NCBI GenBank assembly: GCA_012932865.1
Contig: SAXG01000021.1
Location: forward strand, 248,001-312,000
Origin: Amylostereum areolatum
Lineage: Eukaryota > Basidiomycota > Agaricomycetes > Russulales > Stereaceae
DNA: 64,000 bases
Direction of reading: 5' to 3'
In this document: positions 44,226 to 56,760 of the stretch, piece by piece
Layout of the letters: each line of letters begins with the position of its first letter
Numbering within the stretch: the first letter of the stretch is position 1
Notes under the pieces: model-generated
Seen by the model: only the letters and a program-made list of their open reading frames with translations
Database searches by the model: none
What the model was told of the DNA's origin: nothing
Made by a program: the position numbers and the translations under genes

Positions 44226-46175
44226 TCACAGGCCCTTCTTGCCTACGCGCACGCTCCCCTGAAACGGCAGACCTGTCAGTTCCATACCGGCGTCCTTGCC
44301 AGGCTGACCCTTGATAGGCAGCCCTTCTACATGCACTGTCACCGCCGCAACACCCTGGACGCCCGCGACGGCACCCTTCGTACCAAATATCACCTATATC
44401 ACTGTCAGCGCGTCGCCCCGAAGTCGAGAAGGGAGGAAAATCATACCTTGCTCACAAAGTTGGAAAACTCGCGCTGGCGTCCTGGGAGGACCTCAAGGGG
44501 AACATCGACCAGTTGCGCCTGGACGAGCGTTACACTGCCCGCGCTCTCGCCGTCTTCAGGCTCCCCCGGACCGCTGGTTGAGGGAAGCCAGTCCTCCGGA
44601 CGGATATGCGCAAACGCGTGCTCTGGGAGCGGGTCTGGAAACGGAGGCGAAGGAGCTGATATATCGCGCATGCCCTCACCCCCATTCGGAATTTCTCCAT
44701 CGAACACGAGGACGTCGGGCAACACACGCGATACGTGGAGATCCACGCTCAAGCCCGGTGGCAGCACGACGCGCGCGAGGACCGTCCCGCTCGCAAGGAT
44801 GCTTGTGCCCAACGCGTGGATCTTCATATCCTTGATGGTCACATTGCGCAGAATGTGGGGGCGCGTCGCCGGGGCGGGGAACACTGTGTCAAGCGCAAGG
44901 CCCCTGATAAGAGGTGTAGAGATCTGGATTGGCGATGACTCCGCGGATAGATAATTGGAGACAAGGGCGGACAGGGCGGGCGTGCTGTTGGCTGGCAGAG
45001 GTACGACATGACCGGTGAGCTTTAGGGTAATATTCGGATGGGTGAGCGCGAACGGATCACTTGTGACAGTGGCGATAGGGACCATAGCGGTTGTATTAGG
45101 ATGGGGAAGAGAGACCGTGAACGGAAGGCGAGGGGAGGTGAAAGTAATGTCCGGTGGTGCAGGGTTGACGAAAGTGGCGAGGGCGTCGATGAACAAACGA
45201 CTGGGTTGCGTGTGGACACCAAAATCTAGTAAAGTTACCAAGTCGGAGAGCGACGGAAATGCTGCACCACGTCCTGGTGGTGGCAGTCCAGGGAGCACAG
45301 GAACTATAAAACTATTTAGAGCTGTAGCAGCGGTAGTGACGAAGGAATGGCGGGTACTCACTCTTGTGACGAACAGAGACGTCAATATCAGACCGTTCAA
45401 TCTTGAGAGCACTCCGCCAAGACTTGTTGTTGAGTACGCCACCGGCTACAGCGACGTGGGCGACGGAAGCATGGGCAGCGACGTAGCCCTGCCTCCAACA
45501 TTCCCGTGCGAAATCCAACCACAGGGTGCCGTTCTGGCTGGGACGTACGAGCACCGGGATGGTCACGGGAGTGAGCCAGGAGGAATCCTTCGGGGGGTCT
45601 GCATTGAGCGGGAGTTGGAGAGGAGGTAGTTCGATGGATGCAAGGGGAGTGTCGGGGTCGTGAATAGATGCGATATCGATTGTCGAAAGTTGGACCGAGA
45701 CGTCATCCAGTCGTCGAATGCCCCAACGACCGATGGCTTTCCACACGTCTCGAAACACGTTCTCGTCTCCCATCTCCTTTACGCCAATGATCGCACCCGC
45801 ATCTACCCCGATGTGCCCACCGACTTCTACCCATATATCACCCCCGTCGGTAATATTGAGCACGTTGATAGAATCAGGTCCGCGCAAGACAAGCGCCCTC
45901 TGGATAATTTCGTCCTCGGAGACGTGCGAGGCTTCGGCTGCATAGGTCCAGGCCAGAAAAACGAGGAGAAGGACAAGCACGAGGCTGAAGGAGAGAAGAA
46001 CGAGAAAGACGGTCGTGAATACCGAGCGACATGTGCGTCGATGTGGTTGTGCTGGCTCGAGGTCGGAGGAAGAGGTGCGGGACGAAGACGCGAGGAGAGG
46101 CGTCTCTTCGCTGGGCTCAGGCGAAGTGGCTCTGCCCTTGCCCTTGTCTACCCTGAGTAGGTCCTCGGAGCTCAT
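44226..46175 (-). CDS. Single-pass vacuolar-type membrane protein, Tag1-like (fungal family often misnamed pre-rRNA processing protein)
   Basis: Starts MSSEDLLRVDKGKGRA with an acidic ETPLL stretch and then a strong TM anchor (VFTTVFLVLLSFSLVLVLLL). A long lumenal domain follows, built of LEA/DUF3712-like beta repeats: VLNITDGGDIWVEVGGHIGV, AIGRWGIRRLDDVSVQLSTI, VTIPVLVRPSQNGTLWLDFA, LPFTVSLPHPNTTAMVPIAT, PNITLKLTGHVVPLP and LPPGLSVDLHVSRVLPDVLV, ending VGKKGL. This layout matches the yeast Ylr173w/Tag1 group. Introns lie near 45310-45350 and just before VIFGTKGAVAG (44450). An in-frame GTG-led extension upstream contains a splice-donor-like site and is treated as 5' UTR. Head to head with ATG1 (about 616 bp). 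Confidence 0.6.
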
Positions 46176-46791
46176 TGCACGCGTTGTACCCCGTCGACTG
46201 TTGTCCAGAGAAGGTCGTGTAGACGGACGTCGTTCAATCAAGGGAAAAGCGTGTTCGGGGTTGAAGCTCACTGAAGCTCACGGCATTAGAGCCAGGGAAA
46301 CGGTGACGGCATTGTTATAGATCACATGACTACCTGAGCTCCCCCACGTGCCTCTTCCCGACGCGTCGCGTGGCTCCGAGATATCATTCCGCTGGATCAA
46401 GCACCACAAATTGGGCACGCAAGTGCAAATGCAACGCGCTAGATTCGCCGAGCTGTGAGGCTGGCCCTTGTCTTGTATGTCGCTGATAAAGACCCGGCGG
46501 AGAACAAGGTCGTGGGCGAATTACGTAAGCTATCAGCCACGAGGCCTGACTTCGACGCTTCTTGGTCACTGGCCAGTTGCGACTCAGGCTGCCGCCATCG
46601 CTTATACAAGGCCACGCTCCCTTCTCTCTTTCCTCCATCCATCCTCGCCCTCTTCTCCCCTTTCCGTGACCCAAAGGCTGCCTTTCCGTGGTTTCTTGTC
46701 TCCTTGGTCTCTTCGCCCGCTATCGCAACTTCTGCCACCCTTGCCTGCACCGTATCCTCGTATCCCAACCTGTTCCGCTCGGTTTTGGGCG
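46176..46791. promoter_or_regulatory. Shared divergent promoter of the Tag1-like gene and ATG1
   Basis: 616 bp between divergent start codons. Includes a CACGTG-containing segment near 46345 (CCCCACGTGCC). No TATA box recognised; the ATG1 side is Cys/Leu/Pro-codon rich leader sequence. Confidence 0.4.
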
Positions 46792-49700
46792 ATGTCACCC
46801 GCCGCCGTTCCTCCAGCGCCATCACAGAAGTCCTCCGGCGCAACACCAATCGGCAGGAGACCAGAAGACGATGAGGTCAGGCCATATATCTTGGTGGGAG
46901 AGTTAGGCAAGGGCAGTTTTGCGACCGTGTACAAGGGATATCATGAAGTGCGTCTCTCGTGTGCGTTTTCCTCGGGTACGACCGCTCAACTTGATGCGAA
47001 GGAAACAAGAAAGGATGTTGCCGTCAAGACGGTCAGCAAGAGTAGCTTATCCACTAAGCTCTTCGAGAACCTTCAGAGCGAGATCGAGATTCTCAAGTCT
47101 CTGTCCCATCGACACATCACGAAACTGATCGATATCGTTGTGCGTGGTGGCCGTGTTTTACTCTCAGGGCTTGGGGCTGAACTCATTGAGCCTTGCAGCG
47201 CGCCGAACGCAACATCTATCTCATCATGGAGTATTGTTCCGGTGGGGATCTCACCAACTACATCAAGAAGCGGGGGCGTGTAGAGACCCTGGAGTATATC
47301 CCAGAGGTTGGTGCTGCTCCACAATATTATCCACATCCACGGTCGGGAGGTTTGGCGGAGATCGTCGTGCGCAGTTTCTTGCGACAACTCGGTGCGCACA
47401 TTCGTCATATCACGACGCACATATGCCGACTAAATCACTCTCTAGCTCGTGCGCTCAAATTCCTCCGACAACGGAACCTCATCCATCGAGATATCAAACC
47501 CCAGAACTTGCTTCTGAAACCAGCGCCTGAGGAGGAGCTTCGACGAGGCCATCCGTTGGGAGTACCTATCCTCAAGATAGCCGACTTCGGCTTTGCTCGC
47601 TCTTTGCCCAGTACAGCGATGGCAGAAACGCTTTGCGGATCACCGTATGGTTACCTTTCTCGTTGCATCATCCTTGCCTGACAGAGCGCCAGGTTATATA
47701 TGGCCCCAGAGATCCTTAGCTACCAGAGGTATGGTGCGGAGGCCGACTTGTGGTCAGTAGGCGCCGTTCTATACGAGATGTCTGTCGGGAAGCCACCATT
47801 CCGTGCGGGAAACCACATCGAGCTCCTCAGGAAGATAGAGAACTCCAAAGGCATCAAGTTCCCGGACGAAGATGCTCAGGCCCTCGCTCGTCAAGGCGGC
47901 GACGACATCCTCCCTGTTAAAGCTGACATAAAGCAACTTATCCGCCTGCTACTCAGGAGAAACCCTGTCGAAAGGGCCAACTTCGAGCAGTTCTTCAAGA
48001 GCGACGCTCTATCAAATTCCAAGTTCCCCCGGCCTCAACCGGCACGTCAGCCTTCACCTCCACCTTCTGTCATTCCACCGGATCCGCGACATATCCCTGA
48101 GCACCATCTCAAGATTCCGCCAGAGGTGCTCGATCCGCATGCAATGATCCCGCCGAGCAAGTTCAACTTTAGGCGAAGAGATGACATGGTCAGCGCTTCC
48201 CCACCTCAAGTGACACTCGTTAGGTGAGTTGTAGTATCCTCTTCTTTCGATTCCGCGCATACAAACGATGTCATAGTCCAATGTCAACACCAACTGACGA
48301 GGTCGCCCACCCAGCCCCGGCCAATGCTGCCCCGAGTATAGACCGTAGAACTTTAAGCGGACCTGTAGTAACAAACATGCGACCGCCGCCGCCAAAGCCC
48401 CTCTCGACGGAGGGATCTGTCATTCCAGGGGAGACCGACGAGGATGGTATACTCCGTCGAGAATATGTGATGGTCGGGGATACTCGTGTGGTCGAATTTG
48501 ACCGGACTGTGGATGGTGAGCCCTCCTCGTTCTACTCGCATGATTTTGTCTTTGTGCTCATTTGATACCTCAGAAATCAATGCTGCCCGCAGACGGCCAC
48601 TCATAGACCGTCGTGTTCCTCCCACACCATTGTCCATCGAAGACAAGGGCCGAAGGTCAAGTGTGGACCCAGCCGGCCCTGATTCGCCCGTCCCTCTCGC
48701 AGCGGACAGTCCTAGTACACCGGTGACCGCCACCTTCCCTCCACCTCGGAACCGGAACGCTGTAACCCCACCACCTGTCCCTGTCCGTACGGTCTCGAAC
48801 CCTTTGACGCGTGCATTGACTCTGGCATCGAAGAAGCTGTTTGGTGCACCCACAGGTCGTTCGCCGCCCCGCATTTACGAGTACTCGCCAGCATCGTCTC
48901 CGCGGCGCCAACAGCAGTTTGGTGGTCGCAATGCCGATGATGGTGCTACTAGAGATCCTGTGGAAGACGAGCTACTCGCTGCGTTAGAGCAACTTGCGCA
49001 GAAAACGGATGTGATCACCCGGTGGGCTGACGAGATGTATGAATACGTGAAGGCGATCCCGCACAGTACGTTTACCCCGCCCAATCGTTACTCGTACCGC
49101 ACGGCTGACGGTTTATTTGTGCTGCGCGCAGAACCGCTTCCGGACCCCACCAAATTTGCTCGCCGCGAAGGCGAAACAGATAAGCTGGCTGATCGGAGAC
49201 GGAATGCGGATGTCCAGGCGGAATACAACGCCGTGACGTGCATCGCGATCTACATGCTTGTCATGTCGTTTTCTCAAAAGGGTCTCGACGAACTACGCAA
49301 GTACCAAGAACACTGGACGATGCGGCATCCCGACGAAGACTTCGCAGGTGGCGAGGGTTTCGACGATGGTGAGCTTCTCCGGGTTTTTAGCGTGATCGGG
49401 GCTCTAATGGTAGACTGGCCGACATTACAGCTCTAGACTGGTTTAGAGACCATTTCATGAAATGTAATAATAGGACCGCATTGGTCAAGACTTGGCTCCC
49501 CGCCCAATACTCTGGTCCAACTACCTGGGTAGACGAGCTTGTATACAATCGTGCACTCACCCTCGTACGTTCCATCTTTTCTTCCCCTACGGAGTCAAGT
49601 AAGCTGACGAGTACGTGAAGAGTCGCACTGCCGCGCGCAAGGAGCTTCTCGACCAACACAGATCTCCGGACGAGTGCGAGAAGCTATACGAGGAATCGCT

Positions 49701-50034
49701 GTGGTGCCTATATGCACTCCAGGACGACCTCCTTCAGAAGGGTAATCCCTTTATGGACGAAGATCGAGAGACTATTTCCACTTGTGCGTCGACTGCCTGT
49801 TAGATCGTCAATCGTGCGTGCTGACGGGTCGCTTGCGTATTTGCAGGGATCAAGCGCACCAAGCTCCGACTCGTCCGTTGCCGCGCTCGGATGAACATGA
49901 ATGTTCGTGACCGCCTGAAGGATGCCCGCGCCGACAAGAATCTGGACGATGTCGCGCGCATCCCCGCACCCTGGGATGCCGAAGCTCTGGAGCAGCTTCG
50001 CAAGGCCGAAGCGAATGGCACCTCTCAACCATGA
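46792..50034 (+). CDS. ATG1: Autophagy-initiating serine/threonine kinase Atg1 (ULK1)
   Basis: Kinase of the autophagy initiation complex, acting with Atg13 at the pre-autophagosomal site. Begins [14 protein letters not shown]. The kinase domain starts with [14 protein letters not shown] (Gly loop) and DVAVKTV (Lys), then [19 protein letters not shown], the basidiomycete-type insert [36 protein letters not shown] and [21 protein letters not shown] Pro-rich disordered middle ([19 protein letters not shown]) and the EAT/MIT-type C-terminal helices follow ([40 protein letters not shown]), ending [12 protein letters not shown]. First exon 46792-46947; at least nine exons, all joining in frame where checked. 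Confidence 0.9.
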
Positions 50035-50494
50035 TCACCTGTGACTACCTTCATCATCCTTCCCTGTCTTGTTCTCCTTATGTTCTTTTTCTGTACCGTG
50101 CCATCTTGTCACCTTTAGATTGTCTTTACCCCCGCTGTCCACATTTCATTGTTGTATCATTATCTATATCGCATCACTATGCTCAATTCTCGTGGTAACG
50201 CCCTCTCATGTCTTTCTTGCCTGTACTTTTTACTCCTTTCCTCGGATACCTTTTCTTCGTAGGAACGTTATGGTCTCGACGTATCATGGACGGTAATTTG
50301 CTTCCCACTTCACTTCCCTTCATCATCACTGTACTATACTTAATACATATCTGCATATCCCCCCCTTCCGTATACTCATCGATGCTTGTTGTACACCGCT
50401 ACCATACGCACCTTTATCTTCATCTTTCTTCAAGCGCGAACGTATCGCGGGGTCCCTCGGGTTTCAAACGGGGCTGTCTTCACCTTGACCGATC
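50035..50494. other. Intergenic between convergent ATG1 and SFM1
   Basis: T/C-rich ATG1 3' UTR and SFM1 3' region. No other feature seen. Confidence 0.4.
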
Positions 50495-51527
50495 CTAGAA
50501 ATCAAAGCTTTGGTTGAGGTCTTCGTATAGGTGCTCCTTCATGCCGTGCGGCAGGCGGGGTTCGTTATTTTCGACGATGTACCCTGCATGACTGGTGTAA
50601 ATACAACCTTCGAGAGTGGACATGACAGACGTACGGAAGGGCATCTCGACGCTCTCCTTCGCGTTAAATGCAATGGTTGGATGGTCCTGAGCGCACGGAT
50701 TAGGAACACACGTCTGTCCCGGGGAGGAATCGACATACGACGTAGGGGATGTCGGACAATCGTACTGGAGTAGATGAGACTCAACACCAGGGCAAACCGG
50801 GTTGAGGGGGGCCTGCGTACCTTTATCATGAACGACAGTTTTCGTGACCCCGAGCGCGGTGTCGGTGGTCATTTGAATCGGGCCTAGATGTCGAGTGGGG
50901 AACCCGAGGACTCTCAACTCGGAGGTCCTATCCCGAGGTGGGTCGTCGCCTGGCACGATGTCAGGCCTGGCAAGATCTAAGACAGAAGGATGCACACCTA
51001 GGATACCCTTTTAAGTCCTTACAGTGAGTTGGCGCAACTTGATATAGGTGGCCAGACACACTCACTCCGAAAAGAAACCACGAAAATCGTTCGCCGTCTT
51101 CTGGAGCCAGCTCCGCCTCTGCCTTGGGGTCTAGAAGACATACCGCATCCAGCGGGACGCCCTTCTCTTTCATGAGGTCAAGCACCCCGATTTGATGACA
51201 ATGGGCCGCCGCTAAAGAGCTCTCCGATGCGCCATGGAAGCTACTGGCGAGCGACGCGCCGGATGTACGAGAGAGGTGGGTGAACTCTACGGTGGAATCG
51301 GGACCCGCGAAGGCGCGCATGTGCTACCGTTTTTGCGGGATTCCGTTAAGAATGAGGCAAGGAAGAGGGTAAAGAAAGAACATACGCTGTACTCGAGCTC
51401 GACCCACCGCGGCAGGGCTTTTGGAGTCTCCTCGTCCTCTTCCATGTGTTCTGGCGGGTTGTTACATGAGATCGAGGACGACTCTCGAGAATCGAAGACG
51501 GGTACCGACGACGTATGTGAACCCCAT
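50495..51527 (-). CDS. SFM1: SPOUT-family protein arginine methyltransferase Sfm1
   Basis: Methylates an Arg of ribosomal protein uS3 in yeast. The spliced frame is clean and begins MGFTYVVEHMEED, the family start. It continues LPRWVELEY, HMRAFAGPDSTVEFTHLSR, AVCLLDPKAEAELAPEDG, FSWFLFGGILGDDPPRDRTS, GFPTRHLGPIQMTTDTALG, FNAKESVEMPFRYIVENNEP and a terminal LYEDLNQSFDF. The GILGDDPPRDRT and LGPIQMTTDTA loops form the SAM-binding knot. Exons (minus): 51527-51506, 51450-51386, 51323-51066, 51007-50998, then three more to 50495. The first exon is 22 nt. The fourth is only 10 nt (GG/I/L/G) and joins the two halves of the knot motif. Confidence 0.88.
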
Positions 51528-51711
51528 CCCGTCTCAAAAAGTTTTAGTAGAGTCTGGTGAAGGCGGGCAGTCGTATTTGAGATCGTGATCACGGTGGAAG
51601 GCAAGACGCGTCGCGCGTTCTGGGTCGCGTACTACCTTCACAAACGTATTGATATTTGCCCCCTCTCGATAAAATCGTTTCATACTGTATGTTCGTCGTT
51701 GTATGATACAG

Positions 51712-53599
51712 TCAAAACAGTCGCCTATATCTCAACGCCCATGCGACCCAGCATATCCCGAACGAGTAGATCGCAAGCACACTCATTGACGTTTGGTCTG
51801 AAGCGTACATCGTCTTCATGGACAAATTGACCGCCCCGGTAGCAAGATTTGCCTGTCGATCATATATCATCATAAGCAAAGAGAATAAAAACAAGGCCTA
51901 GAGGACCATACCAAGAGGAAAAACAGCAATCCATTTCTGTTGATCGCCTCCAATAAGTCAGGGGCATGTGCAAGATTTTGCGTGTGCCCATCTCGTCCCT
52001 CTAGACCTGCACCTGCGCGTGCATGGACCTTGAGTCCTGATGTTGGGTCATAGATCGATTTGGACAACGGCGAGGGGAAGAAAATGAGGTCGAGGATAAG
52101 GTAGGCGAGCAGGAACGTGGTGTTGTACGCGGCCACCCACAGGATGTAAGGCAAGTTCACCTGATCGACAACTCGATGAATTCAAGACAGAAGGAGGGAA
52201 CGGTAAAGAGCTTACCATACGCCGTGAGACGCCCCCTCCGAGGCCCAGTAGCGAGCATATTCCGAGAAGTGCCCAGTAGATAGACGCGTAAGAGACTAGC
52301 TCGGTCGCCGTTTTGTCATTCTCCCGATGTTGGACGGGCGACGATTTAGATTTCAGGTTGGAGTCGCTGTCCCGTTTCTTCAATTGCTTTTGTTGACGTC
52401 GGAAGAACGTTGGAGACGGCGGAAGTACAAGCGTGCCAGTGCCAAGGCCCAACAAATGCAGGGCAAGGTAACCGGTAAGGGAGATGAGGCCCTCCTTATT
52501 AGTACTAACAAAACCGGTGCGCGGGGCATGAAGGATATAGGACGCGAGACCGAGAGAGAGACCAAAATGGTGAGCTGAAAATCTGCTTGTCAGTTATTCG
52601 GAGTATACATCCCAGAACCACGTACAAAGTGCCGTGAGGAGACCAAGGACCGTTATGGACGTTGTTGCGCGGGACAGCATGGGGTGCAAGAACAACTGGA
52701 GAATTGGCAGGATTCCCAATGTCAGGAAAAAATTCCAATGCACGCCGTACTCCGTGACGTGTTCCTGCAGGTGCTCGGCATGAGTGGGAAGACATCGTTA
52801 TACAGATATAGCACGTACTGGATACTCTGTCCCCTTGACCAGCAACACTCGGACAATGCCCATGCCAAGGACTGGCAGACACTTCTTCACCGTTCGAATA
52901 AGCTTCGGCGCGAGGGGCGACGAGAGATAGGCCGGGTCCCTCAGGATCGGATGCGCGGAAGTAAGCCCTTGGGAAAAAACGAACGATCCGACTCCCATGT
53001 CCATCTAAACGAAAGACATGATCAGATCTTACGGTTTGGGAAGGATAAACGAGACGCGACGTACCAGGGAAACACCATAGGTTTCGCATTTGGCGAGCAT
53101 TCTCGGAAACACCGGAAAGTCGACGGCCAATATGCTCAAACTGGTGAGCAAAAGCATGTGAGCACGGTATGTTGTCAAGGCCGGGAGCGGCGCCAGGGTG
53201 GCTTGACGTCTGGCAGACGGTGCATCGGCAGAAGACGAGGAGGGAAGAGGAGTGCCGTTTTCACGACAGGGGATGAGGGAGATGAGGAAGGTTGGGACCG
53301 CGACGTAGAGCGCGAAGGTCGCGGGGGAGTGTGCAAAGACGGTGATGACAAGGAGAAGGGGGATGACCAAAGTGAGGAAAGAAAGCAAGAAGAGGGGAAT
53401 CGACTCGAATTTGGGAATTCGTAGGGTCAGAACGGTGTGAAAGGCTATGGAAAGCTGTTAGAGTTGAGATGTGAGGATGGCAGAGAAGAAAGCAGAGACG
53501 CACGACGGCGACGGATGAGACCAAGTTGATGTGCGAGACGGACGAGCCAGTCGTTCCGGATACGAAAGCTTCCTTTGAGGATTTGTACGCCGAATCCAT
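51712..53599 (-). CDS. GWT1: GPI-anchor inositol acyltransferase Gwt1 (PIG-W)
   Basis: ER multi-pass enzyme that acylates the inositol of GlcN-PI, an early step of GPI-anchor synthesis. Starts [18 protein letters not shown], the conserved YKxxKExFVSG opening. Further landmarks: [154 protein letters not shown] and a final TM ending WALRYRRLF. About 13 TM segments. Several introns of 50-60 nt with good ends. No frame break recognised. Followed on the left by SFM1 in the same direction. Confidence 0.88.
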
Positions 53600-53708
53600 G
53601 ACTGAGCCGAGTGAAGTTGGGAAATCGAGATGGTGGTCAGAACTGAAGAGACTTGGGCGCTTACCTGGTTAATATCGGTGTGGGTCGAGAGGGGGGACGA
53701 GTCTCACA

Positions 53709-53733
53709 GGTCGAGTGGGTCGAGTGGGTCGAG
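53709..53733. repeat. 9-mer GGTCGAGTG tandem repeat
   Basis: Two full copies plus seven bases of a third in the divergent promoter between GWT1 and the MDR gene. Confidence 0.9.
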
Positions 53734-53801
53734 CAATATAAACGATCAGTGCCGTCGACAGCATAAAGGAGAGAGAGTGGCTCGTGGAATTCAAGATAAT
53801 C

Positions 53802-55114
53802 ATGTCCATTCGAACGCAGAACGCACTCCTCATCCCGTCCAAAGCTTGTGGCTACGTCCAGTTGGGTACCCGGCCCGTCCCCATCCCGGGCCGAGGACAA
53901 CTGCTCGTCAAAATCCAGTCCGCCGCGCTCAACCCGGTCGACCACTACGTCAAGGATCACGGCATCTTCGTGGATAAATTCGGCTTTCCTGCCCTCATCG
54001 GCTACGACGGCGCTGGTATCATCGAACAGGTTGCGGACGATGTCCAAGGTTGGAACAAGGGCGACAGAGTGTATGCCCTTCCCACTCCTCATTCCACTCC
54101 GTTCATCCAGTCTCACCGCGCACATCGTAGGCTTTTCCAAGGCGATTCTCACCCGGACTTTTGCACATTTCAGCAGTATGCGCTGTGTGATGCTGTGGTC
54201 TGTACAAAGGTGCCCATCTCGCTTTCCATCCACCGAGCAGCCCACGGCCAACGCTTTTACTGCACTAGATTCCGGAGAAGATGTCGTTCGACGATGCGTC
54301 TACCTTCCCGGTCGCACTAGGAACCGCTGCTGTCGGCTTGTATCAGAAGTTGGCTCCTGTTTCTGGTCAAGATGGAGGCGCTGGACTGATTGCCCCCTGG
54401 GAATCCGGAATAGGGAAGTATGCAGGTCAGCCTGCTCTCGTCTTCGGAGGCTCCAGCTCTGTTGGTCAATTAGGTTCGTCTCCGTAGCTGTCTCTCTTCC
54501 TACCCAGCTCTGAACTTTCTGCGACCAATCTAGCCATCCAGCTCGTAAAGCTCTCTGGATTCAACCCCATCATCGCCACCGCGTCCAAGAAAAACGAGAA
54601 TTACTGCAAAGCTGCTGGCGCGACTCACGTCATCGACTACCACGATCTTCCTTATGCCGATCTTCCTGCTGCCGTCGCCAAGCTCGTGAACGGTCCAATT
54701 TCGCTCGTGTATGACGCCGTATCCTCCGAGGATTCACAAAAGGCTGGGTGGGCCATCCTCGCGCACAGCGGAAGCCTGATCAACGCAGGGCGCCGGATTC
54801 TAGGCATAACTCCCGATCAGATTGGCGAGGACGGGAAACATTTGGTCCAAGTGTGGGGAGTTATCCGGAGGGATGACAACATCGAGTTAGGAGCAAAGAT
54901 GTGCAATCATCTGACGGACCTGCTTGAAGAAGGCCTATTGAAGGTATGTATCCACACACCACTATTGATGCAAGCAGACCTTGTTAAACTTTCGCAGCCA
55001 AACAATGTTGAAGTCCTTCCTGGGGGACTAGCCGGCGTCTCGGCTGGTCTTGACCGACTGTTAAAAGGGGTTAGCGCGGTAAAGTTGGTGGTAAGGCCGC
55101 AGGAGACAACGTGA
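53802..55114 (+). CDS. Medium-chain dehydrogenase/reductase (zinc-independent enoyl-reductase/toxD-like)
   Basis: NAD(P)H-dependent oxidoreductase of the MDR superfamily. N-terminal GroES-like domain: LIPSKACGYVQLGTRPVPIP, KIQSAALNPVDHYVKDHG, FPALIGYDGAGIIEQVADDV and GDRV. Rossmann domain: ALVFGGSSSVGQLAIQLVKL, AAGATHVIDYHD, ISLVYDAVSSEDSQKAGW and a C-terminal VEVLPGGLAGVSAGLDRLL. Exons: 53802-54070, 54131-54209, 54269-54473, 54534-54943, 54998-55114, all clean. The Zn-binding Cys/His set of classical alcohol dehydrogenases is absent, so a quinone- or enoyl-reductase-like reaction is likelier. A second in-frame Met (MSI, six codons in) could also be the start. No secondary-metabolism genes lie next to it. 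Confidence 0.85.
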
Positions 55115-55627
55115 AGTCTCTCGGACCACACACACTTCCTTCTAGCGCCCTACACTTGTACTGTTCTCTACTACTGTCCTGGTACAATCGGGTGTCGTCT
55201 TTATTACAAACTGTGCGAATTTATCGCCCATATCGTAGCTGCGCAGAACATCGGAAGGTCTCGAGTCATACTGACATAGTAACGAAATCTCGGAATTCCG
55301 AAGTCAAGTGTGCTTGGGTCGTACAGTGGCGGGGCCGGAGAGGTGTACAGGTTGAGTTGAGAGGACAAAACGCCACTGCGACAGTTCCGATACGTATCTG
55401 GGCTTGTTCGTGTTATTCAACTGAGTCACCATCGCTCGGAGGCGGTATATTATTTATAACACATTGTGGGCGCGGGCCGCTAATGGAAGCAGTGAAGAAG
55501 GCAAGGCGTTGGGACAATGCAAGAAGATATAAACTAACGGCATCGGAAATTGCTCACAAGCCTGTAGCGCCTTGTCCTTCCCTTCCCCCACCCCATCTTC
55601 CTTCTTTCGTCCGCCTGTGTACCCCAT

Positions 55628-56247
55628 GCTACCAGACACGTACAACCATCCCGAGAAGCGAACGCGTATCGAGGAGCAATTCTGGGGCGGGACGGAATGT
55701 GCCAAGTAAGTCGTCGTGTCGATACATGGTGGTCGTGGCACTTACAGTTACCGCAAGTTGGAATGTGCTCCCTGATAGTGATACCGTGGCAGACGATCTG
55801 CACGTATCTCTGGTGTATTACCACCACACACAACCAGAACCCGACGGTCGCCACATCGATGGTTATGCCGCTTTGGCGCAATACCACGACGAAGACTGCG
55901 TGGCCCACATCACATCCGCCAATTCAAGGACCAGATATGCGTTACACATTGTGGGTCCCGGCCGAAGTCCTGGCCCAGTCGGCGGCCCGCAGAGCATTGA
56001 ACTTCAGTGGGAGACGGCGCTATTCGTCGGCGCGATTCACCGATACAATATCCCCTACGGAAGACACCCACTTGACTGGTTCGCGCACTATGTCAGCAAA
56101 ATCAGCATGCCGAGAGGGCGCGCACACACGGCCGATGCCACGATGGAATGGCTGGAAGTAGTGATCCACAACCTCCGCCGCAAAGGCGCCATATTGGAGC
56201 TGATGTACCAACGCCTGCTGGCGGAGAATATTTTCAGGAAGCCCTAA
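55628..56247 (+). CDS. Hypothetical protein (weak, frame uncertain)
   Basis: Unrecognised. An ATG at 55628 begins MLPDTYNHPEKRTRIEEQF and reaches a good donor (GTAAGT) at 55707. Downstream, one frame stays open to 56247 and ends in helical sequence (EWLEVVIHNLRRKGAILELM). A second frame is also open to 56161 (MRYTLWVPAEVLAQSAARR). I cannot decide which is used, and the two may be linked by an unseen intron. A long in-frame extension back to 55111 overlaps the MDR stop and is judged spurious. Confidence 0.3.
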
Positions 56248-56760
56248 GGATGTTCACACGCGCATGGAGAGGGGGGTAAAGAGCTTGTCACAGAGCATGG
56301 CTCTGGTATCGGGTTGGATTCCTCGGCTGTTGTGTGAGCCATTCTCGAGCGAGTTGCAATCCAGTCGGAGATCCCTGGGGGAGGATGACCTCGGAAGACA
56401 GGGATCCACACTGACATTAGCTCCAATAAACAACCCATGACATGACTGTAATGGATACGACGCCTTACACAGATGCAACGGCTTGCTGACGGACAAATGA
56501 ATATGTTCCAAATAGACTCTAAACGAAGGGAGGAAATGAATGCGTTCTGGTCAGTTGTACGAGGGTATAGAGACGCGCGGGCATATAATGAACGCGATAG
56601 ATACTTTCGGTTACCTGCGCGGCGTTCGTGGACGGTGTAGTAAACGCAGAGCAGTCTGAAAGTAGAAAGAGCATATAATAAGAGAGCGTCGGTACGACGT
56701 ACATAGACGCGCCACCTGCAAACCAGTCCTCGCTCAACGTCCACCAGTCTTCCACATCCC
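56248..56760. other. Intergenic: ISD11 3' region
   Basis: About 510 bp with overlapping short open frames on the minus strand but no motif. Likely 3' UTR and spacer. Confidence 0.4.

Noticed and set aside
55111..55627. N-terminal extension giving a 378-residue plus-strand protein
   Set aside because: Starts inside the MDR stop codon region, lacks any recognisable domain and crosses UTR-like sequence.
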